DNA of 64,000 nt from an uncultured Eubacterium sp. (lineage in GTDB: Bacteria; Bacillota; Clostridia; Lachnospirales; Lachnospiraceae), in assembly GCA_910589595.1 (NCBI GenBank), contig CAJUTM010000002.1, positions 112,688 to 176,687 of the forward strand. The letters run 5' to 3'. Made by a program: the position numbers and the translations under genes. A model generated the notes under the pieces. It was not told where the DNA came from, made no database searches, and was given only the letters and a program-made list of their open reading frames with translations. Of the stretch, positions 52,657-62,319 are shown one piece after another; the first letter of the stretch is position 1; every line of letters begins with the position of its first letter.

Positions 52657-53345
52657 CGAAACACCTCCCTAAATAGCGCGTCAACGGATTGTCCCTCGTG
52701 TTCCCGTATATCCTCTACAGATGAGTGCATGCGAACCTGACCGTTTTGCAGGAATATTACTTCGTCCAAAACGCTTTCCACATCTGAAATTAAGTGAGTG
52801 GAAATGAGAACGGACGCATCTTCGCTGTAATTTGAAATAATTGTCTGCAATATGTAATCGCGCGTGGCGGGGTCTACGCCGCCGATAGGTTCATCCAGAC
52901 AGTAGAGATTGGCGTTGCGGCTCATAGCGAGAATGAGCTGTACCTTTTCCAGAGTGCCCTTTGACATCTGGCGCAGGCGCATTTTTTCGGCGATACCGAG
53001 ACGCTGCATCATTTCTCTCGCTTTAGCTCTGTCAAAATCCATAAAAAAGTCCTGATAATAGGAAAATAAGTCGGTTACCTTCATCCATTTTGGGAAAATT
53101 GTCTGGTCGGGAAGGTAGGAAATGTGCTGTTTTGTAAGAATGCCGGGTTGTTCTGCGCCAATCCGGACGACACCGGAAGTTGGTTTCAACAGTCCGGTAA
53201 TAATTTTTATAAATGTTGTTTTGCCGCTGCCGTTCGGGCCCAATAAACCAATGATTTTACCGCAATCTAACGAAAGATTGACGTCATTGAGAGCATAATT
53301 GGGGCCGAATTTTTTAGTCAGGCGGCTTGCTTCCAGTAATAACAT
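52650..53345 (-). CDS. ABC transporter ATPase (YtrB-type)
   Basis: A 231-residue ABC ATPase with Walker A GPNGSGKTT, signature MSKGTLEKVQ and Walker B NLYCLDEPIGG. The GG-xxD after the Walker B is the YtrB/YhcG style. The ATG at 53345 follows GGAGG at normal spacing. It drives the membrane subunit encoded next. Confidence 0.9.
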   Translation of the reverse strand: MLLLEASRLTKKFGPNYALNDVNLSLDCGKIIGLLGPNGSGKTTFIKIITGLLKPTSGVVRIGAEQPGILTKQHISYLPDQTIFPKWMKVTDLFSYYQDFFMDFDRAKAREMMQRLGIAEKMRLRQMSKGTLEKVQLILAMSRNANLYCLDEPIGGVDPATRDYILQTIISNYSEDASVLISTHLISDVESVLDEVIFLQNGQVRMHSSVEDIREHEGQSVDALFREVFRC

Positions 53346-53399
53346 AAAATCCTCCATTCTGCCTGTTGCAGGCTGATTTATCAATTTCTAACCGGTTTT

Positions 53400-53759
53400 T
53401 CAGGGATAGTTCTTTTTAATAAATGCCATACTATCTTCTGAATCATAACCCAATGCCAGCAGTGCATTTTGGCATTCGTTGACAATTTTCACAGCCAGAC
53501 TCTCACGCATTGTCTGAATGAGCGTCTCGTCGCTTGTGACAGAGCGTCCGTTCGTCCTGTTAGTCACCAGCAGTCCTTCCTGCTCCAGAGCGGCAAGCGC
53601 CTTTTGCATTGTGTTCGGGTTGACAGCCGCCTCGGCCGCTAATTCCCGAACAGAGGGGAAGTTATCACCGCAATGGTAACGTCCGGAAAGAATTTGGCGT
53701 TTAATCTGCTCCATCAATTGTATATAGATGGGGCGGTCATTAGATAATTTCCAAGCCAT
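53400..53759 (-). CDS. GntR-family regulator (YtrA type)
   Basis: A 119-residue protein consisting of a winged helix (PIYIQLMEQIKRQILSGRY, NFPSVRELAAEAAVNPNTMQKALAALEQEGLL) and a short C-terminal helical tail, the small YtrA form. The ATG at 53759 follows AAGGAGG. It is the first gene of the leftward ABC operon and probably represses it. Confidence 0.93.
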   Translation of the reverse strand: MAWKLSNDRPIYIQLMEQIKRQILSGRYHCGDNFPSVRELAAEAAVNPNTMQKALAALEQEGLLVTNRTNGRSVTSDETLIQTMRESLAVKIVNECQNALLALGYDSEDSMAFIKKNYP

Positions 53760-53824
53760 AGTTACCTCCTTTTCTGCTGCAAGATTTATCCAATGCTGTG
53801 TCGCTGTATTAATAACACAATACA

Positions 53825-53853
53825 ATAATACATAAAGTAACATATGATGTCAA
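53825..53853 (-). promoter_or_regulatory. Promoter of the YtrA-type operon
   Basis: On the minus strand TTGACA, a 17-bp spacer and TATTAT. GTATTA and TAATAC half-sites flank the start region (around 53804-53831) and may be the regulator's operator. Confidence 0.8.
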
Positions 53854-53965
53854 GCGATAAGTGTAAAGAAAATGACATCATTTACCATTATACTAGACAT
53901 TGTTACAAAGAGTTATCGCTAAGATAGTTGCAATTCAATGATAAAAGAGAGGTTAGACGAAGCAG

Positions 53966-56362
53966 ATGAAAAAACAGTGGATGATTATTATGGGTATGGC
54001 CGGCATGATGGCCGGTATCAGTTTATGTGGACAGAATGCCGAGGCGAAGAAGAAAACAGTAACGGTGAATCCCAAGACAATTCCCTGCAGCAGGACATAT
54101 CGGCAGAAGCCGCAATACAATGCAAAGACAAGACAGTTTCTGATGCTGCAATCGTATCTGGACCGTCTGGCGGACACCGGAGGAACCTTGAAGTTAAAGA
54201 AAGGTACTTATAAAGTTCCGTGTACATTATCAGTGCCGTCAAACGTGACAATTGAATTAAAATCCGGCGCGAAAATAAAAAAGACTAAGGCTACGGGAAC
54301 GGGGAAACTAAAGGCGACGAAAGTTTTATTGCAAACGGTTTCTTCGCAAAAGGCTTCCCAGAACCGCACGGTGTCAAAATACCAATCGTCGAAGAAAGTC
54401 AGCATAAAGGGTTCCGGAAAGGCCGCGATTGACCTCGGGAAAGTAAAAGGGGCGACCGCCGTTTATATCGGCCACGCCTCTGATGTAAAAGTCAGCGGTA
54501 TTACGTTTAAAAATAAAAAGGGCGGCAGTTACGTCTGGATAGAGGGCTCCCAAAAAGTTACAATCAGTAATTGTGTTTTTCAAAAAGGGGCGGCCGTTTC
54601 AGGTTTGAAAAACCGCATGGCAATACGTTTGGAGACAATCAATGAGACGACGAATGACTTTACCGGAAAATGGAGTAAGTTAGATAATACAAAAAATAAA
54701 TCCATCACGATTACCAGAAACCAATTTCATTCTGCGGATATCGGTGTCGGCACGACGAAATCAGTTGTCGTAAAGTCTGACAAAAAGACGACAAAGTATT
54801 ATCAGACGAAAATCACCATTGATAAAAATACATTTACGGATACGCAAAAATGTGCGGTCTATGCCGTTTTGTGGAAAAAGCCGGCGATAAAAAATAATAC
54901 GGTTAAGCTTGTATCTTCGAAAAAGAAGACAGGCAGCGCGGTGTACGGTTATGGTGTTTATGAGCCGTCAGTGGCATCAAATACAGTTAGTAAATGTAAG
55001 TTTCTGGCCTGCTTTAATAAGGCGGCGAATGCCGGCAAGGGAAAGAAGATGCCAGGTGTGGCATCCGTTATTGGCACGGCAGCGAAAAATAAGCTGGCGG
55101 CAAATGCGGCAAGCGAACTGAGCCATTATTATATACTCAACGGCAAGACGCGTATTACCTATGTGAGGAATAAAGCAGATAAAGCATTTGTTATCACTTC
55201 ATCTACGGGGCCGTACCATGAGAAGTATAACGATGCGGCAGACTTTTCCAAGCGCCGTGTGTACTATACGTTCCTCTCTTATATGGAACAGCTGGAATAT
55301 GCCGGAGGTGGTACGATAACAGTCAAAGCTGGCAATTATCCGGTGACGAATCATATTTGTATTCCGTCAAATGTAACGATGACACTGGAAAACGGCGTCA
55401 ATTTTACAAAGTCGGGAACAACAGCAACGGATATCTGTTATGCCAAATCGCTTTTTACCCTAGTGCCGCCGTCGAAAGATGGGACAAAGGGAACGGTACG
55501 CGGTTACAATGGGGCACACGATATTAAAATTATCGGTCAGGGAACGGCCCGAATCAACTGTGCCAATGTAAGAAACTGCATGGGTCTGGTAATGGGACAC
55601 GCGAGAAATATTTTAATTCAGGGAGTTACTTTCCAAAATCAGTATGGCTCTCATTTTGTGGAATTAAATTCTTCTCAAAACGTAGTTTTTGAAAAATGCA
55701 TGTTTGAGGGATTCAAACCGCTCGACGAGAAGAGTCATAAAGAGTGTATCAATGTAGACGGTAACGATTTAGTCACCGACGGCTTCAATTATGACTGGTC
55801 TGCCCACGATATGCTCACATGTAAAGACATTTATATTCGCAACAATGTATTTAAAAACGTGGGAACAGCTATTGGCAGCCACACTTATTCCGTTGACGGC
55901 ACAAAACAGCTATATCAGGAGAATGTGCAGATTATAAATAATTGTTTCGACGGAACATATAATGTGGCAATACGCGCTCTCAACTGGAAAGATACCCTTA
56001 TTAAAGGAAATACGTTTATGAATATCCAGTCGCTGGACGACGGCAAGCGGAATGCTTCGGGAAATCCGTATAAATATGTGGCGCTGCTACTGCGTGGCGT
56101 TCTCAATCCAACGGTAACGGAAAATACGTTTGAAGACTGCCGCTACTATCCGATTCGCGTTATTATGCAGATGGGGCCGACGACGGACGCTTCCGTAAAA
56201 GCGGGATATGCAGATACGATTTGCTCTATTTCCGAAGCGAACTGGGCCGCAATGCAAAAAAACACACTGAATAATATTGCTAAAAAATATCATAATATTT
56301 TAATCCGCGCCACCGAAGAGCAGGAAGATTCGGAAGCAGAAAAGAAGCCGTTTCTTGATTAA
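53966..56362 (+). CDS. Secreted right-handed beta-helix protein (pectate-lyase-like), two tandem modules
   Basis: A 798-residue protein with a signal peptide (MKKQWMIIMGMAGMMAGISL, cleavage about residue 27 after AEA). The body is rich in short beta-strand repeats with Asn ladders (ITRNQFHSADIGVG, IRNNVFKNVGTAIGS), the mark of a right-handed parallel beta-helix. Two homologous halves each open with a FLS/FLM-Y-LE/LD-G-GT segment followed by PSNVT--L-(S/N)G (about residues 50-100 and 425-480), so it arose by duplication. There is no cell-wall anchor motif. It may cleave or bind plant or mucin glycans; no catalytic set is certain. Confidence 0.8.
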   Translation: MKKQWMIIMGMAGMMAGISLCGQNAEAKKKTVTVNPKTIPCSRTYRQKPQYNAKTRQFLMLQSYLDRLADTGGTLKLKKGTYKVPCTLSVPSNVTIELKSGAKIKKTKATGTGKLKATKVLLQTVSSQKASQNRTVSKYQSSKKVSIKGSGKAAIDLGKVKGATAVYIGHASDVKVSGITFKNKKGGSYVWIEGSQKVTISNCVFQKGAAVSGLKNRMAIRLETINETTNDFTGKWSKLDNTKNKSITITRNQFHSADIGVGTTKSVVVKSDKKTTKYYQTKITIDKNTFTDTQKCAVYAVLWKKPAIKNNTVKLVSSKKKTGSAVYGYGVYEPSVASNTVSKCKFLACFNKAANAGKGKKMPGVASVIGTAAKNKLAANAASELSHYYILNGKTRITYVRNKADKAFVITSSTGPYHEKYNDAADFSKRRVYYTFLSYMEQLEYAGGGTITVKAGNYPVTNHICIPSNVTMTLENGVNFTKSGTTATDICYAKSLFTLVPPSKDGTKGTVRGYNGAHDIKIIGQGTARINCANVRNCMGLVMGHARNILIQGVTFQNQYGSHFVELNSSQNVVFEKCMFEGFKPLDEKSHKECINVDGNDLVTDGFNYDWSAHDMLTCKDIYIRNNVFKNVGTAIGSHTYSVDGTKQLYQENVQIINNCFDGTYNVAIRALNWKDTLIKGNTFMNIQSLDDGKRNASGNPYKYVALLLRGVLNPTVTENTFEDCRYYPIRVIMQMGPTTDASVKAGYADTICSISEANWAAMQKNTLNNIAKKYHNILIRATEEQEDSEAEKKPFLD

Positions 56363-56392
56363 TACGGATTGGAATCTCAAATGGTTGCGGAA

Positions 56393-56421
56393 TTGACAAT
56401 GTATGGAAGTTAAGTTATAAT
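56393..56421 (+). promoter_or_regulatory. Consensus promoter of the greA-lysS operon
   Basis: TTGACA, a 17-bp spacer and TATAAT, both hexamers perfect, 72 bases before the greA ATG. Confidence 0.9.
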
Positions 56422-56492
56422 AAAACGATGTGTAGTCAACCTGATTTTATGTGCGGTTGGCGGTACAATTAAGAATTTCGGGAGGTATATCC

Positions 56493-56975
56493 ATGGCTGA
56501 AACAAAGAAGAAAATTTTAACGTATGAGGGATTAAAAGCGTTAGAAGATGAATTGCATGATTTGAAAGTGAATCGACGTCGTGAAGTTGCCCAGAAAATT
56601 AAGGAAGCGAGAGAACAGGGCGATTTATCCGAGAATGCGGAGTATGACGCAGCGAAAGAAGAGCAGCGCGACATTGAGCTCCGGATTGAGGAAATAGACA
56701 AAATACTGAAAAACGCAGAAGTAGTTGATGACGACGATGTTGACGCAAGTGTAATTAATGTAGGTTGCACAGTGAAAATAAAGGATATGGAATTCGAAGA
56801 GGAGATGGAATACAAGATTGTAGGTTCCACGGAAGCAAACAGCCTGAAAGGTAAAATCTCCAATGAATCGCCGGTGGGAAAAGCGCTGATTGGCGCCCAA
56901 AAGGGAGATATCGTAGAGGTAGAGACACCGGTTGGTTTTATTCAATACGAAATTTTGGATTTTCATAAGAACTAA
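56493..56975 (+). CDS. greA: Transcription elongation factor GreA
   Basis: A 160-residue protein with an N-terminal coiled coil (EGLKALEDELHDLK, REQGDLSENAEYDAAKEEQ) containing the Asp-Leu-Ser-Glu-Asn tip, and the C-terminal FKBP-like domain (SPVGKALIGAQKGD). It rescues backtracked RNA polymerase. The ATG at 56493 follows GGGAGG at normal spacing. Confidence 0.96.
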   Translation: MAETKKKILTYEGLKALEDELHDLKVNRRREVAQKIKEAREQGDLSENAEYDAAKEEQRDIELRIEEIDKILKNAEVVDDDDVDASVINVGCTVKIKDMEFEEEMEYKIVGSTEANSLKGKISNESPVGKALIGAQKGDIVEVETPVGFIQYEILDFHKN

Positions 56976-57000
56976 ATGATAGAAATGAGGGTAAAAAATC

Positions 57001-58470
57001 GTGGCAGAAGATATGAATCAGTTGTTAAAAGTAAGAAGAGAGAAACTTGCAAATCTTCAGGAGGAGGGCAGAGACCCGTTTGCCATTACGAAGTGTGAGG
57101 TAACGCACCATTCGATGGAGATAAAGAATCACTTTGAAGAGATGGAGGGGAAAACAGTAACCGTTGCCGGCCGCATGATGTTCAAGCGGGTGATGGGAAA
57201 AGCTTCGTTTTGTAATGTTCAGGATTTAGAGGGAAATATTCAGGCTTATGTGGCGCGTGACAACATTGGCGAAGAATCCTATAAAGATTTTAAAAAATAT
57301 GATGTCGGGGATATTCTTGCAATTACCGGCGAGGTATTTAAAACGAAGACGGGAGAAACTTCTATCCATGCGAGCGACGTGAAGCTGCTGTCAAAGAGCC
57401 TGCAAATTCTTCCTGAGAAATTTCATGGTCTGACAGATACCGATATGCGTTATCGTCAGCGTTATGTGGATTTGATTATGAATACGGAAGTTAAGGAGAC
57501 GTTTGTGAAACGCTCCAAAGTACTCCGCAGTATCCGTAATTATTTAGACGGACAGGGCTTTATGGAAGTGGAGACGCCAATGCTGGTGGCGAATGCCGGT
57601 GGAGCCGCCGCCCGCCCGTTTGAGACACATTTTAATGCCTTGGATGAAGATTTGAAACTGCGCATTTCTTTGGAATTGTACTTAAAGAGACTGATTGTCG
57701 GAGGACTTGAAAAGGTCTATGAGATTGGCCGGGTATTCCGGAATGAGGGACTTGACACGAGACATAATCCGGAGTTTACGCTGATGGAGCTCTATCAGGC
57801 CTATACCGATTATCACGGCATGATGGACTTGACGGAAAATTTGTACCGCTACGTGGCAAAAGAAGTAACCGGTTCGGAAGTTCTGCAGTATGGCGAACAT
57901 ACGATGGATTTGTCCAAGCCGTTTGAGCGCATTACGATGGTGGATGCCGTTAAGAAATACGCCGATGTGGATTTTGATGCGATTGCAACGACAGAAGAGG
58001 CAAAAGCGCTTGCCAAAGAACATCATATTGAGTTTGAGGAGCGCCACGAAAAAGGAGATATCCTGAATCTGTTCTTTGAGGAGTATGTGGAGGAACATTT
58101 GATTCAGCCGACATTTGTGATGGACCACCCGATTGAGATTTCTCCGCTGACAAAAAAGAAGCCGGATAATCCGGATTATGTGGAGCGCTTTGAGTTCTTT
58201 ATGAACGGTTGGGAGATGGCAAACGCTTATTCCGAGCTCAACGACCCGATTGACCAGAGGGAACGCTTTGAGGCGCAGGAGAAATTGTTTGCCGCCGGCG
58301 ACGAGGAAGCAAACCACTGTGACGAAGACTTTTTGAACGCCCTGAGTATCGGAATGCCGCCGACCGGAGGTATCGGCTTTGGAATTGACCGCATGGTGAT
58401 GATGATGACAAACTCGCCGGCGATACGCGACGTGCTGCTGTTCCCGACATTGAAGAGTTTGGATAAGTAA
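57001..58470 (+). CDS. lysS: Lysyl-tRNA synthetase, class II
   Basis: A 489-residue class II synthetase with an OB-fold anticodon-binding domain (about 50-155, [16 protein letters not shown]) and a catalytic domain with motif 1 ([10 protein letters not shown]), motif 2 ([20 protein letters not shown]) and motif 3 ([13 protein letters not shown]). The start is GTG at 57001 with GAGGG upstream. It follows greA by 25 bases, an arrangement common in Clostridia. The integrative element begins after its stop. Confidence 0.96.
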   Translation: MAEDMNQLLKVRREKLANLQEEGRDPFAITKCEVTHHSMEIKNHFEEMEGKTVTVAGRMMFKRVMGKASFCNVQDLEGNIQAYVARDNIGEESYKDFKKYDVGDILAITGEVFKTKTGETSIHASDVKLLSKSLQILPEKFHGLTDTDMRYRQRYVDLIMNTEVKETFVKRSKVLRSIRNYLDGQGFMEVETPMLVANAGGAAARPFETHFNALDEDLKLRISLELYLKRLIVGGLEKVYEIGRVFRNEGLDTRHNPEFTLMELYQAYTDYHGMMDLTENLYRYVAKEVTGSEVLQYGEHTMDLSKPFERITMVDAVKKYADVDFDAIATTEEAKALAKEHHIEFEERHEKGDILNLFFEEYVEEHLIQPTFVMDHPIEISPLTKKKPDNPDYVERFEFFMNGWEMANAYSELNDPIDQRERFEAQEKLFAAGDEEANHCDEDFLNALSIGMPPTGGIGFGIDRMVMMMTNSPAIRDVLLFPTLKSLDK

Positions 58471-58511
58471 AGTGCCGAAAATAAGGCGTTTCAACAGTGT
58501 TGATACTACAT

Positions 58512-58534
58512 GGTGCTACAATTAGTGCTACAAA
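58512..58534. repeat. Tandem 12-bp repeat after lysS
   Basis: GTGCTACAA occurs twice with a 12-bp period shortly after the lysS stop (58470) and before the first gene of the integrative element. It may mark the element's end or recombinase-binding sites. The other end is outside the window. Confidence 0.35.
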
Positions 58535-58607
58535 TATACAAGTTTTGATACGTTTCAGTACATGATAATAATTTATGCACCTGCGAAAAGAGAATCATAA
58601 AAAGGTT

Positions 58608-58651
58608 AAAACCCTTTTCAGAATGAGAAATCATTTTGGAAAGGGTTTTTT
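58608..58651 (+). terminator. Terminator before the integrative-element genes
   Basis: AAAACCCTTTTC and GGAAAGGGTTTT arms around an 18-base loop, then a T-run. It isolates the lysS transcript from the element genes. Confidence 0.8.
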
Positions 58652-58690
58652 GTGTTATAGAGAAAATTTATATGAAAGGTGGTGATGGAG

Positions 58691-58861
58691 ATGTTAAAGG
58701 TAAGATTATCTGGCACCAAAAAGGAACTTCGCTGGTTTTTAAAGAAAATGCAGCGAGATTGCCGGTGGCAGGTAAGAAATATCTCAAATTTTAGTTCTAT
58801 AGAAAGAACGAATGGAAAGTATAAACGTTTATATGTAGATGTTTATCGAAATGAAAAATAA
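58691..58861 (+). CDS. Small element-encoded protein (DUF3970-like)
   Basis: A 56-residue basic protein starting MLKVRLSGTKKELRWFLKKM, with a GGTGGTGATGGAG ribosome site. It resembles small proteins encoded beside ParA in integrative elements. Function unknown. Confidence 0.55.
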   Translation: MLKVRLSGTKKELRWFLKKMQRDCRWQVRNISNFSSIERTNGKYKRLYVDVYRNEK

Positions 58862-58887
58862 CCAAAAAAATACGGAGGGTCAGAATT

Positions 58888-59672
58888 ATGTGTAAAGTAA
58901 TTGCTATATGCAATCAAAAAGGTGGTGTATCCAAGACTACAACAACAGTAAATCTTGGAGTTGGTTTAGTAAGAGAAGGAAAGAAAGTGCTTGTCATTGA
59001 CGCAGATCCACAGGGGAACCTGTCACAGAGTCTTGGAATTGAAAATCCGGATGAACTGGAGATTGCACTTCCAAGTATTATGGAGCAGATTATCATGGAT
59101 AAGGATGTGGATGTGAAAAAAGGTATCATTCACCATGAAGAAGGACTTGACCTTATGCCATGCAACATTGACTTGTCAGGAGTGGATGTTTCTCTTGTAA
59201 ATGCTATGAGCAGAGAGTTTGTTCTAAAAACATATGTGGAAAGCATGAGAGATTTTTATGATTACATTCTCATCGACTGTTTATGCCAAGTTTGGGAATG
59301 ATAACGGTCAATTCGCTTACGGCATCGGATAGTGTATTGGTGCCGGTGCAGGCAGCTTATCTTCCGGTAAAAGGATTGGAGCAGTTAATCACGACCATTT
59401 ACCGTGTGAAAAAGCATTTGAATCCGCAGATTCAGTTTGAAGGGATTTTGATTTCCATGCTGAATGCGAGAACCAATTATGCCAAGGACATTATGGAACT
59501 AATCAAGAAATATTATGGGGAATCCATTCCTATCTTTGAAAGTAAAATACCATTTTCGGTAAAAGCCGCTGAAACATCAGCAGCAGGAGTGAGTATCTTT
59601 ACACTGGATAAGAAACATCCGGTGGCACATGCTTACGAGAAACTGACAAAGGAGGTAATCGCTCATGAGTAG
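58888..59672 (+). pseudogene. ParA/Soj-type partition ATPase, disrupted by a frameshift
   Basis: The first frame (58888-59301) gives the deviant Walker A KGGVSKTTTTVNL, Walker A' DADPQGNLSQSLG and DYILIDC. The second frame (59283-59672) carries on with MPSLGMITVNSLTASDSVLVPVQA to a normal ParA C-terminus. The join reads TGT-TT-ATG, where intact homologues read IDCMPSLG, so two extra T bases (59281-59282) break one protein of about 260 residues into two. ParB overlaps the second frame. The frame break could be a sequence error, an inactivating mutation, or a programmed slip. Confidence 0.8.
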
Positions 59673-60567
59673 GACAAAGGCTTTGGAAAAAGTAAAATTA
59701 ACGAGCTTTGATGATCTCTTTGGCGGAAGGGAAGCTGAAAAAGCTACTGAAGCAGGAGATGTGAGAGAGATACCGCTTTCCGAACTACATGAATTTCATA
59801 ACCATCCGTTTCAGATTCGTTCCGATGAGGAACTGGCAGAGATGATTGAAAGTGTCAGAGAGCATGGTGTGCTGGTGCCGGGAATTGTCCGGAAACGCAA
59901 AGAAGGCGGTTATGAGATTATTTCCGGGCATACAAGAAAGCATGTATGCGAAGTTCTTGGATTAGAAACAATGCCGGTATTTGTGAAAGAAATGGATAAC
60001 GATGAAGCCAGCGTAGTTATGGTAGATTCCAATATTCAGCGGGAAAACATCCGACCGAGTGAAAAAGCAAAGGCATACAAAATCAAGTATGATGCCATGA
60101 AGAATCAGGGCAAGGCAGGAAACAGCCTGAAAATGATGTCCGAGGAAAGTGGCGAAAATTATAAGAGGATTCAGCGCTATATATGGCTTGCCAGATTAAG
60201 TGATGCACTGTTGGCTTTGGTAGATAATAAGCAGCTTGGATTGGTTCAAGGTGTCAGCCTGTCTGTTCTTCCGGAAGAAGAGCAGAGTATGGTTTATGAT
60301 GCTATTTGCCGGTATGAGAAGAAAATATCGACAATACAGGCAAATGAGATAAAGAAATTCAGTTTGGAGGGGAAATTAGATGCTGACAGATTGGAAGAGT
60401 ATCTTTTTTCGGTTCCCAAGCAGAAAAAGAAAAAAGAAATTACTCTGAGAAATGAACGACTATCAGAGTATTTTGAGGAAGAAACCACAGAAGAGGAAAT
60501 GATGAAAATCATTTTAGAGTTATTGGATGAATGGAAACAAAAGAGAGGAGGCGGACAAAATGAATAA
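59665..60567 (+). CDS. ParB/Spo0J-type partition protein
   Basis: A 300-residue ParB-family protein with the ParB/Srx nuclease-like domain (IPLSELHEFHNHPFQIRSDEELAEMIESVREHG, GHTRKHV), the ENIRPSEKAKAYK hinge and a KorB-like helix-turn-helix (MSEESGENYKRIQRYIWLARL). It overlaps the ParA second frame by eight bases and SSB by eight bases. It would load at centromere-like sites on the excised element. Confidence 0.88.
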   Translation: MSRTKALEKVKLTSFDDLFGGREAEKATEAGDVREIPLSELHEFHNHPFQIRSDEELAEMIESVREHGVLVPGIVRKRKEGGYEIISGHTRKHVCEVLGLETMPVFVKEMDNDEASVVMVDSNIQRENIRPSEKAKAYKIKYDAMKNQGKAGNSLKMMSEESGENYKRIQRYIWLARLSDALLALVDNKQLGLVQGVSLSVLPEEEQSMVYDAICRYEKKISTIQANEIKKFSLEGKLDADRLEEYLFSVPKQKKKKEITLRNERLSEYFEEETTEEEMMKIILELLDEWKQKRGGGQNE

Positions 60568-60961
60568 GATTATTTTACTGGGAAATGTGACGAGAAATCC
60601 CAAAACTACAAGAAAGAAAAGTGAGGATGGAACGGACATTGTTATTACCAAATTTGATCTCGCGGTAAATCGAAAGACAAAGCAGAAGTCAAATGCGGAT
60701 GCGGATTTCTTTCATTGCACTTCCTTTGGAAGGCAGGCGGAATTTGTCGAGCGATATTTTCACAGCGGTTCCCGTGTATTAGTCATTGGACGAGTGCAGA
60801 ATAACAACTATACGACCAAAGAGGGAAGCAAGGTCTATGGTTTCAGTATCATTACAGAGGAGGTTGAGTTCGCACAGAAGAAAAGTGCGGAGAAACCGGC
60901 AAATAAAGACAGTGATTTTTCATCCGTTTCAGATGAGGATCAACCATTCGATGGCAGGTAG
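60560..60961 (+). CDS. ssb: Single-stranded DNA-binding protein
   Basis: A 133-residue SSB with the OB-fold start MNKIILLGNVTRNPKT and FHCTSFGRQAEFVERYF, and an acidic tail ending DEDQPFDGR. It is an element-borne copy, placed in the ParB-Rep operon. The start overlaps the parB end. Confidence 0.9.
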   Translation: MNKIILLGNVTRNPKTTRKKSEDGTDIVITKFDLAVNRKTKQKSNADADFFHCTSFGRQAEFVERYFHSGSRVLVIGRVQNNNYTTKEGSKVYGFSIITEEVEFAQKKSAEKPANKDSDFSSVSDEDQPFDGR

Positions 60962-60969
60962 GTGATATC

Positions 60970-61965
60970 ATGGCAGAGGGTTTCTTCCGAAGCAAAAAAG
61001 GATTTACAGTCGTTCAAAATGAGATAACCAGAGATGTGAATATTTCTTTGAAAGCAAAAGGATTGTATCTGGTCATACAGGCATATATCTCCATGCCGGA
61101 TAAGAAATGGACAAAAGAAGATTTTATGCGTCTGGCGAAAGAAGGAAAAAAGGCTTTTGACAGTGCATGGAAAGAACTTAAGGAAAGTGGATATCTGAAA
61201 GTACATATTATGTCGGACAATGGACGCTGGCGTACGGAGTATGAACTGTTGGATGAACCAGAAGAGGGTCCACACACATTGTATCATAATGCAGATGGAA
61301 AAGTCACAAGTGATAACCTTCAACGGGCAGAAAAGAAGAAAAACAACTTGGTTTCTGAAGAGGAAAAGAACCATTACCCCCAAAATGGTACGAATGGTAT
61401 CAAAGACCATTACCCCCCTTTCGGTAGTAATGGAAACGGTAGCAATGGTTACGGTAGTAATGGAAACCATACTAATGCAAATGGGGGTAACAATAATAAA
61501 GACTATAATATAAAACCTGATATAAAGACTGATCTATCAAATCCTTATCCAGATCAAGATGTTGATACGATGGAAGAGAAATATTCGATGGAGTTCATAG
61601 AGCAGCATTATGAGTTAGAACCAAAGTATGTTTCTGCTCCGCAGGAAAAATCCATTAATACGGTTAAGGATGTGTTGTATGATGTTCTGAATACCCAGAA
61701 AACGGTGCTGCGGGTAATGGGCGAGGACAAACCGGCTTCAGTTGTGAAATCAAGGCTTTTGAAACTGAACCGATGTGATATTGATTATGCGATCGACCAA
61801 TATCAAAAACAGGTGACGAAGGTACATAACCATAAGGCATATATGCTGACTGTGCTTTATCAGGCAAAATCGCAGGGGGAACTGGATATCAGTAACCGTG
61901 TTATGTATGATTTTTATGGAGCAGGCAGAAAAGTTAATGGCACAGGAGGTGGAGCGGATGGATAA
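60970..61965 (+). CDS. Replication-initiator-like protein of the element
   Basis: A 331-residue protein. The N-terminal part (about 1-100) is a winged-helix replication-initiator-like domain (GFTVVQNEITRDVNISLKAKGLYLVI, FDSAWKELKESGYLKV). Residues about 135-185 are an Asn/Gly-rich linker made of short imperfect repeats. The C-terminal third is helical (TVKDVLYDVLNTQKTVLRVM; RCDIDYAIDQYQKQV). This order is typical of initiators in ParA-ParB-SSB modules of integrative elements. The next gene overlaps its stop by eight bases. Confidence 0.75.
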   Translation: MAEGFFRSKKGFTVVQNEITRDVNISLKAKGLYLVIQAYISMPDKKWTKEDFMRLAKEGKKAFDSAWKELKESGYLKVHIMSDNGRWRTEYELLDEPEEGPHTLYHNADGKVTSDNLQRAEKKKNNLVSEEEKNHYPQNGTNGIKDHYPPFGSNGNGSNGYGSNGNHTNANGGNNNKDYNIKPDIKTDLSNPYPDQDVDTMEEKYSMEFIEQHYELEPKYVSAPQEKSINTVKDVLYDVLNTQKTVLRVMGEDKPASVVKSRLLKLNRCDIDYAIDQYQKQVTKVHNHKAYMLTVLYQAKSQGELDISNRVMYDFYGAGRKVNGTGGGADG

Positions 61966-62248
61966 AAAGAGTGAGCATGTCAGAATTCCGGTGTTACTTC
62001 GGATTAATAATCCGAGGCATCAATTTGTTTATAACATTTTGGAAAATGTGGAGAATAGAAGTGCCTACATACGAGAGGCTGTGATTTACTATTACAGACA
62101 CCATGGCATATCGACGGAGGAAGATGACATTCTGGAGGACATCCGGAAGGTAGTAAAAGAGTGCAACAGTCAGCTTTTAAATGAATTGGATAAGCGAATG
62201 GAAAGTAAGAATTCTATTGATTTTAAAAAACTCAAAAATATGTTTTAA
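61958..62248 (+). CDS. Small element protein, possible RHH-type partition partner
   Basis: A 96-residue basic-then-acidic protein; the frame starts at ATG 61958 with GGAGGTGGAGCGG. It begins EHVRIPVLLRINNPRHQFVYNILENVENRSAYIREAVIYYY, a possible RHH-like strand-helix-helix. I do not recognise it further. It is coupled by overlap to the initiator gene. Confidence 0.6.
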   Translation: MDKKSEHVRIPVLLRINNPRHQFVYNILENVENRSAYIREAVIYYYRHHGISTEEDDILEDIRKVVKECNSQLLNELDKRMESKNSIDFKKLKNMF

Positions 62249-62319
62249 CGAACAGGTAAATACAGTATAATAAAAATTGCCAGGAATGACTGGCGTACAG
62301 TGAAAGGCGTGTGATTGAT

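Noticed and set aside
56976..57000. T-box or other riboswitch ahead of lysS
   Set aside because: Only 25 bases separate greA and lysS, and they share a promoter.
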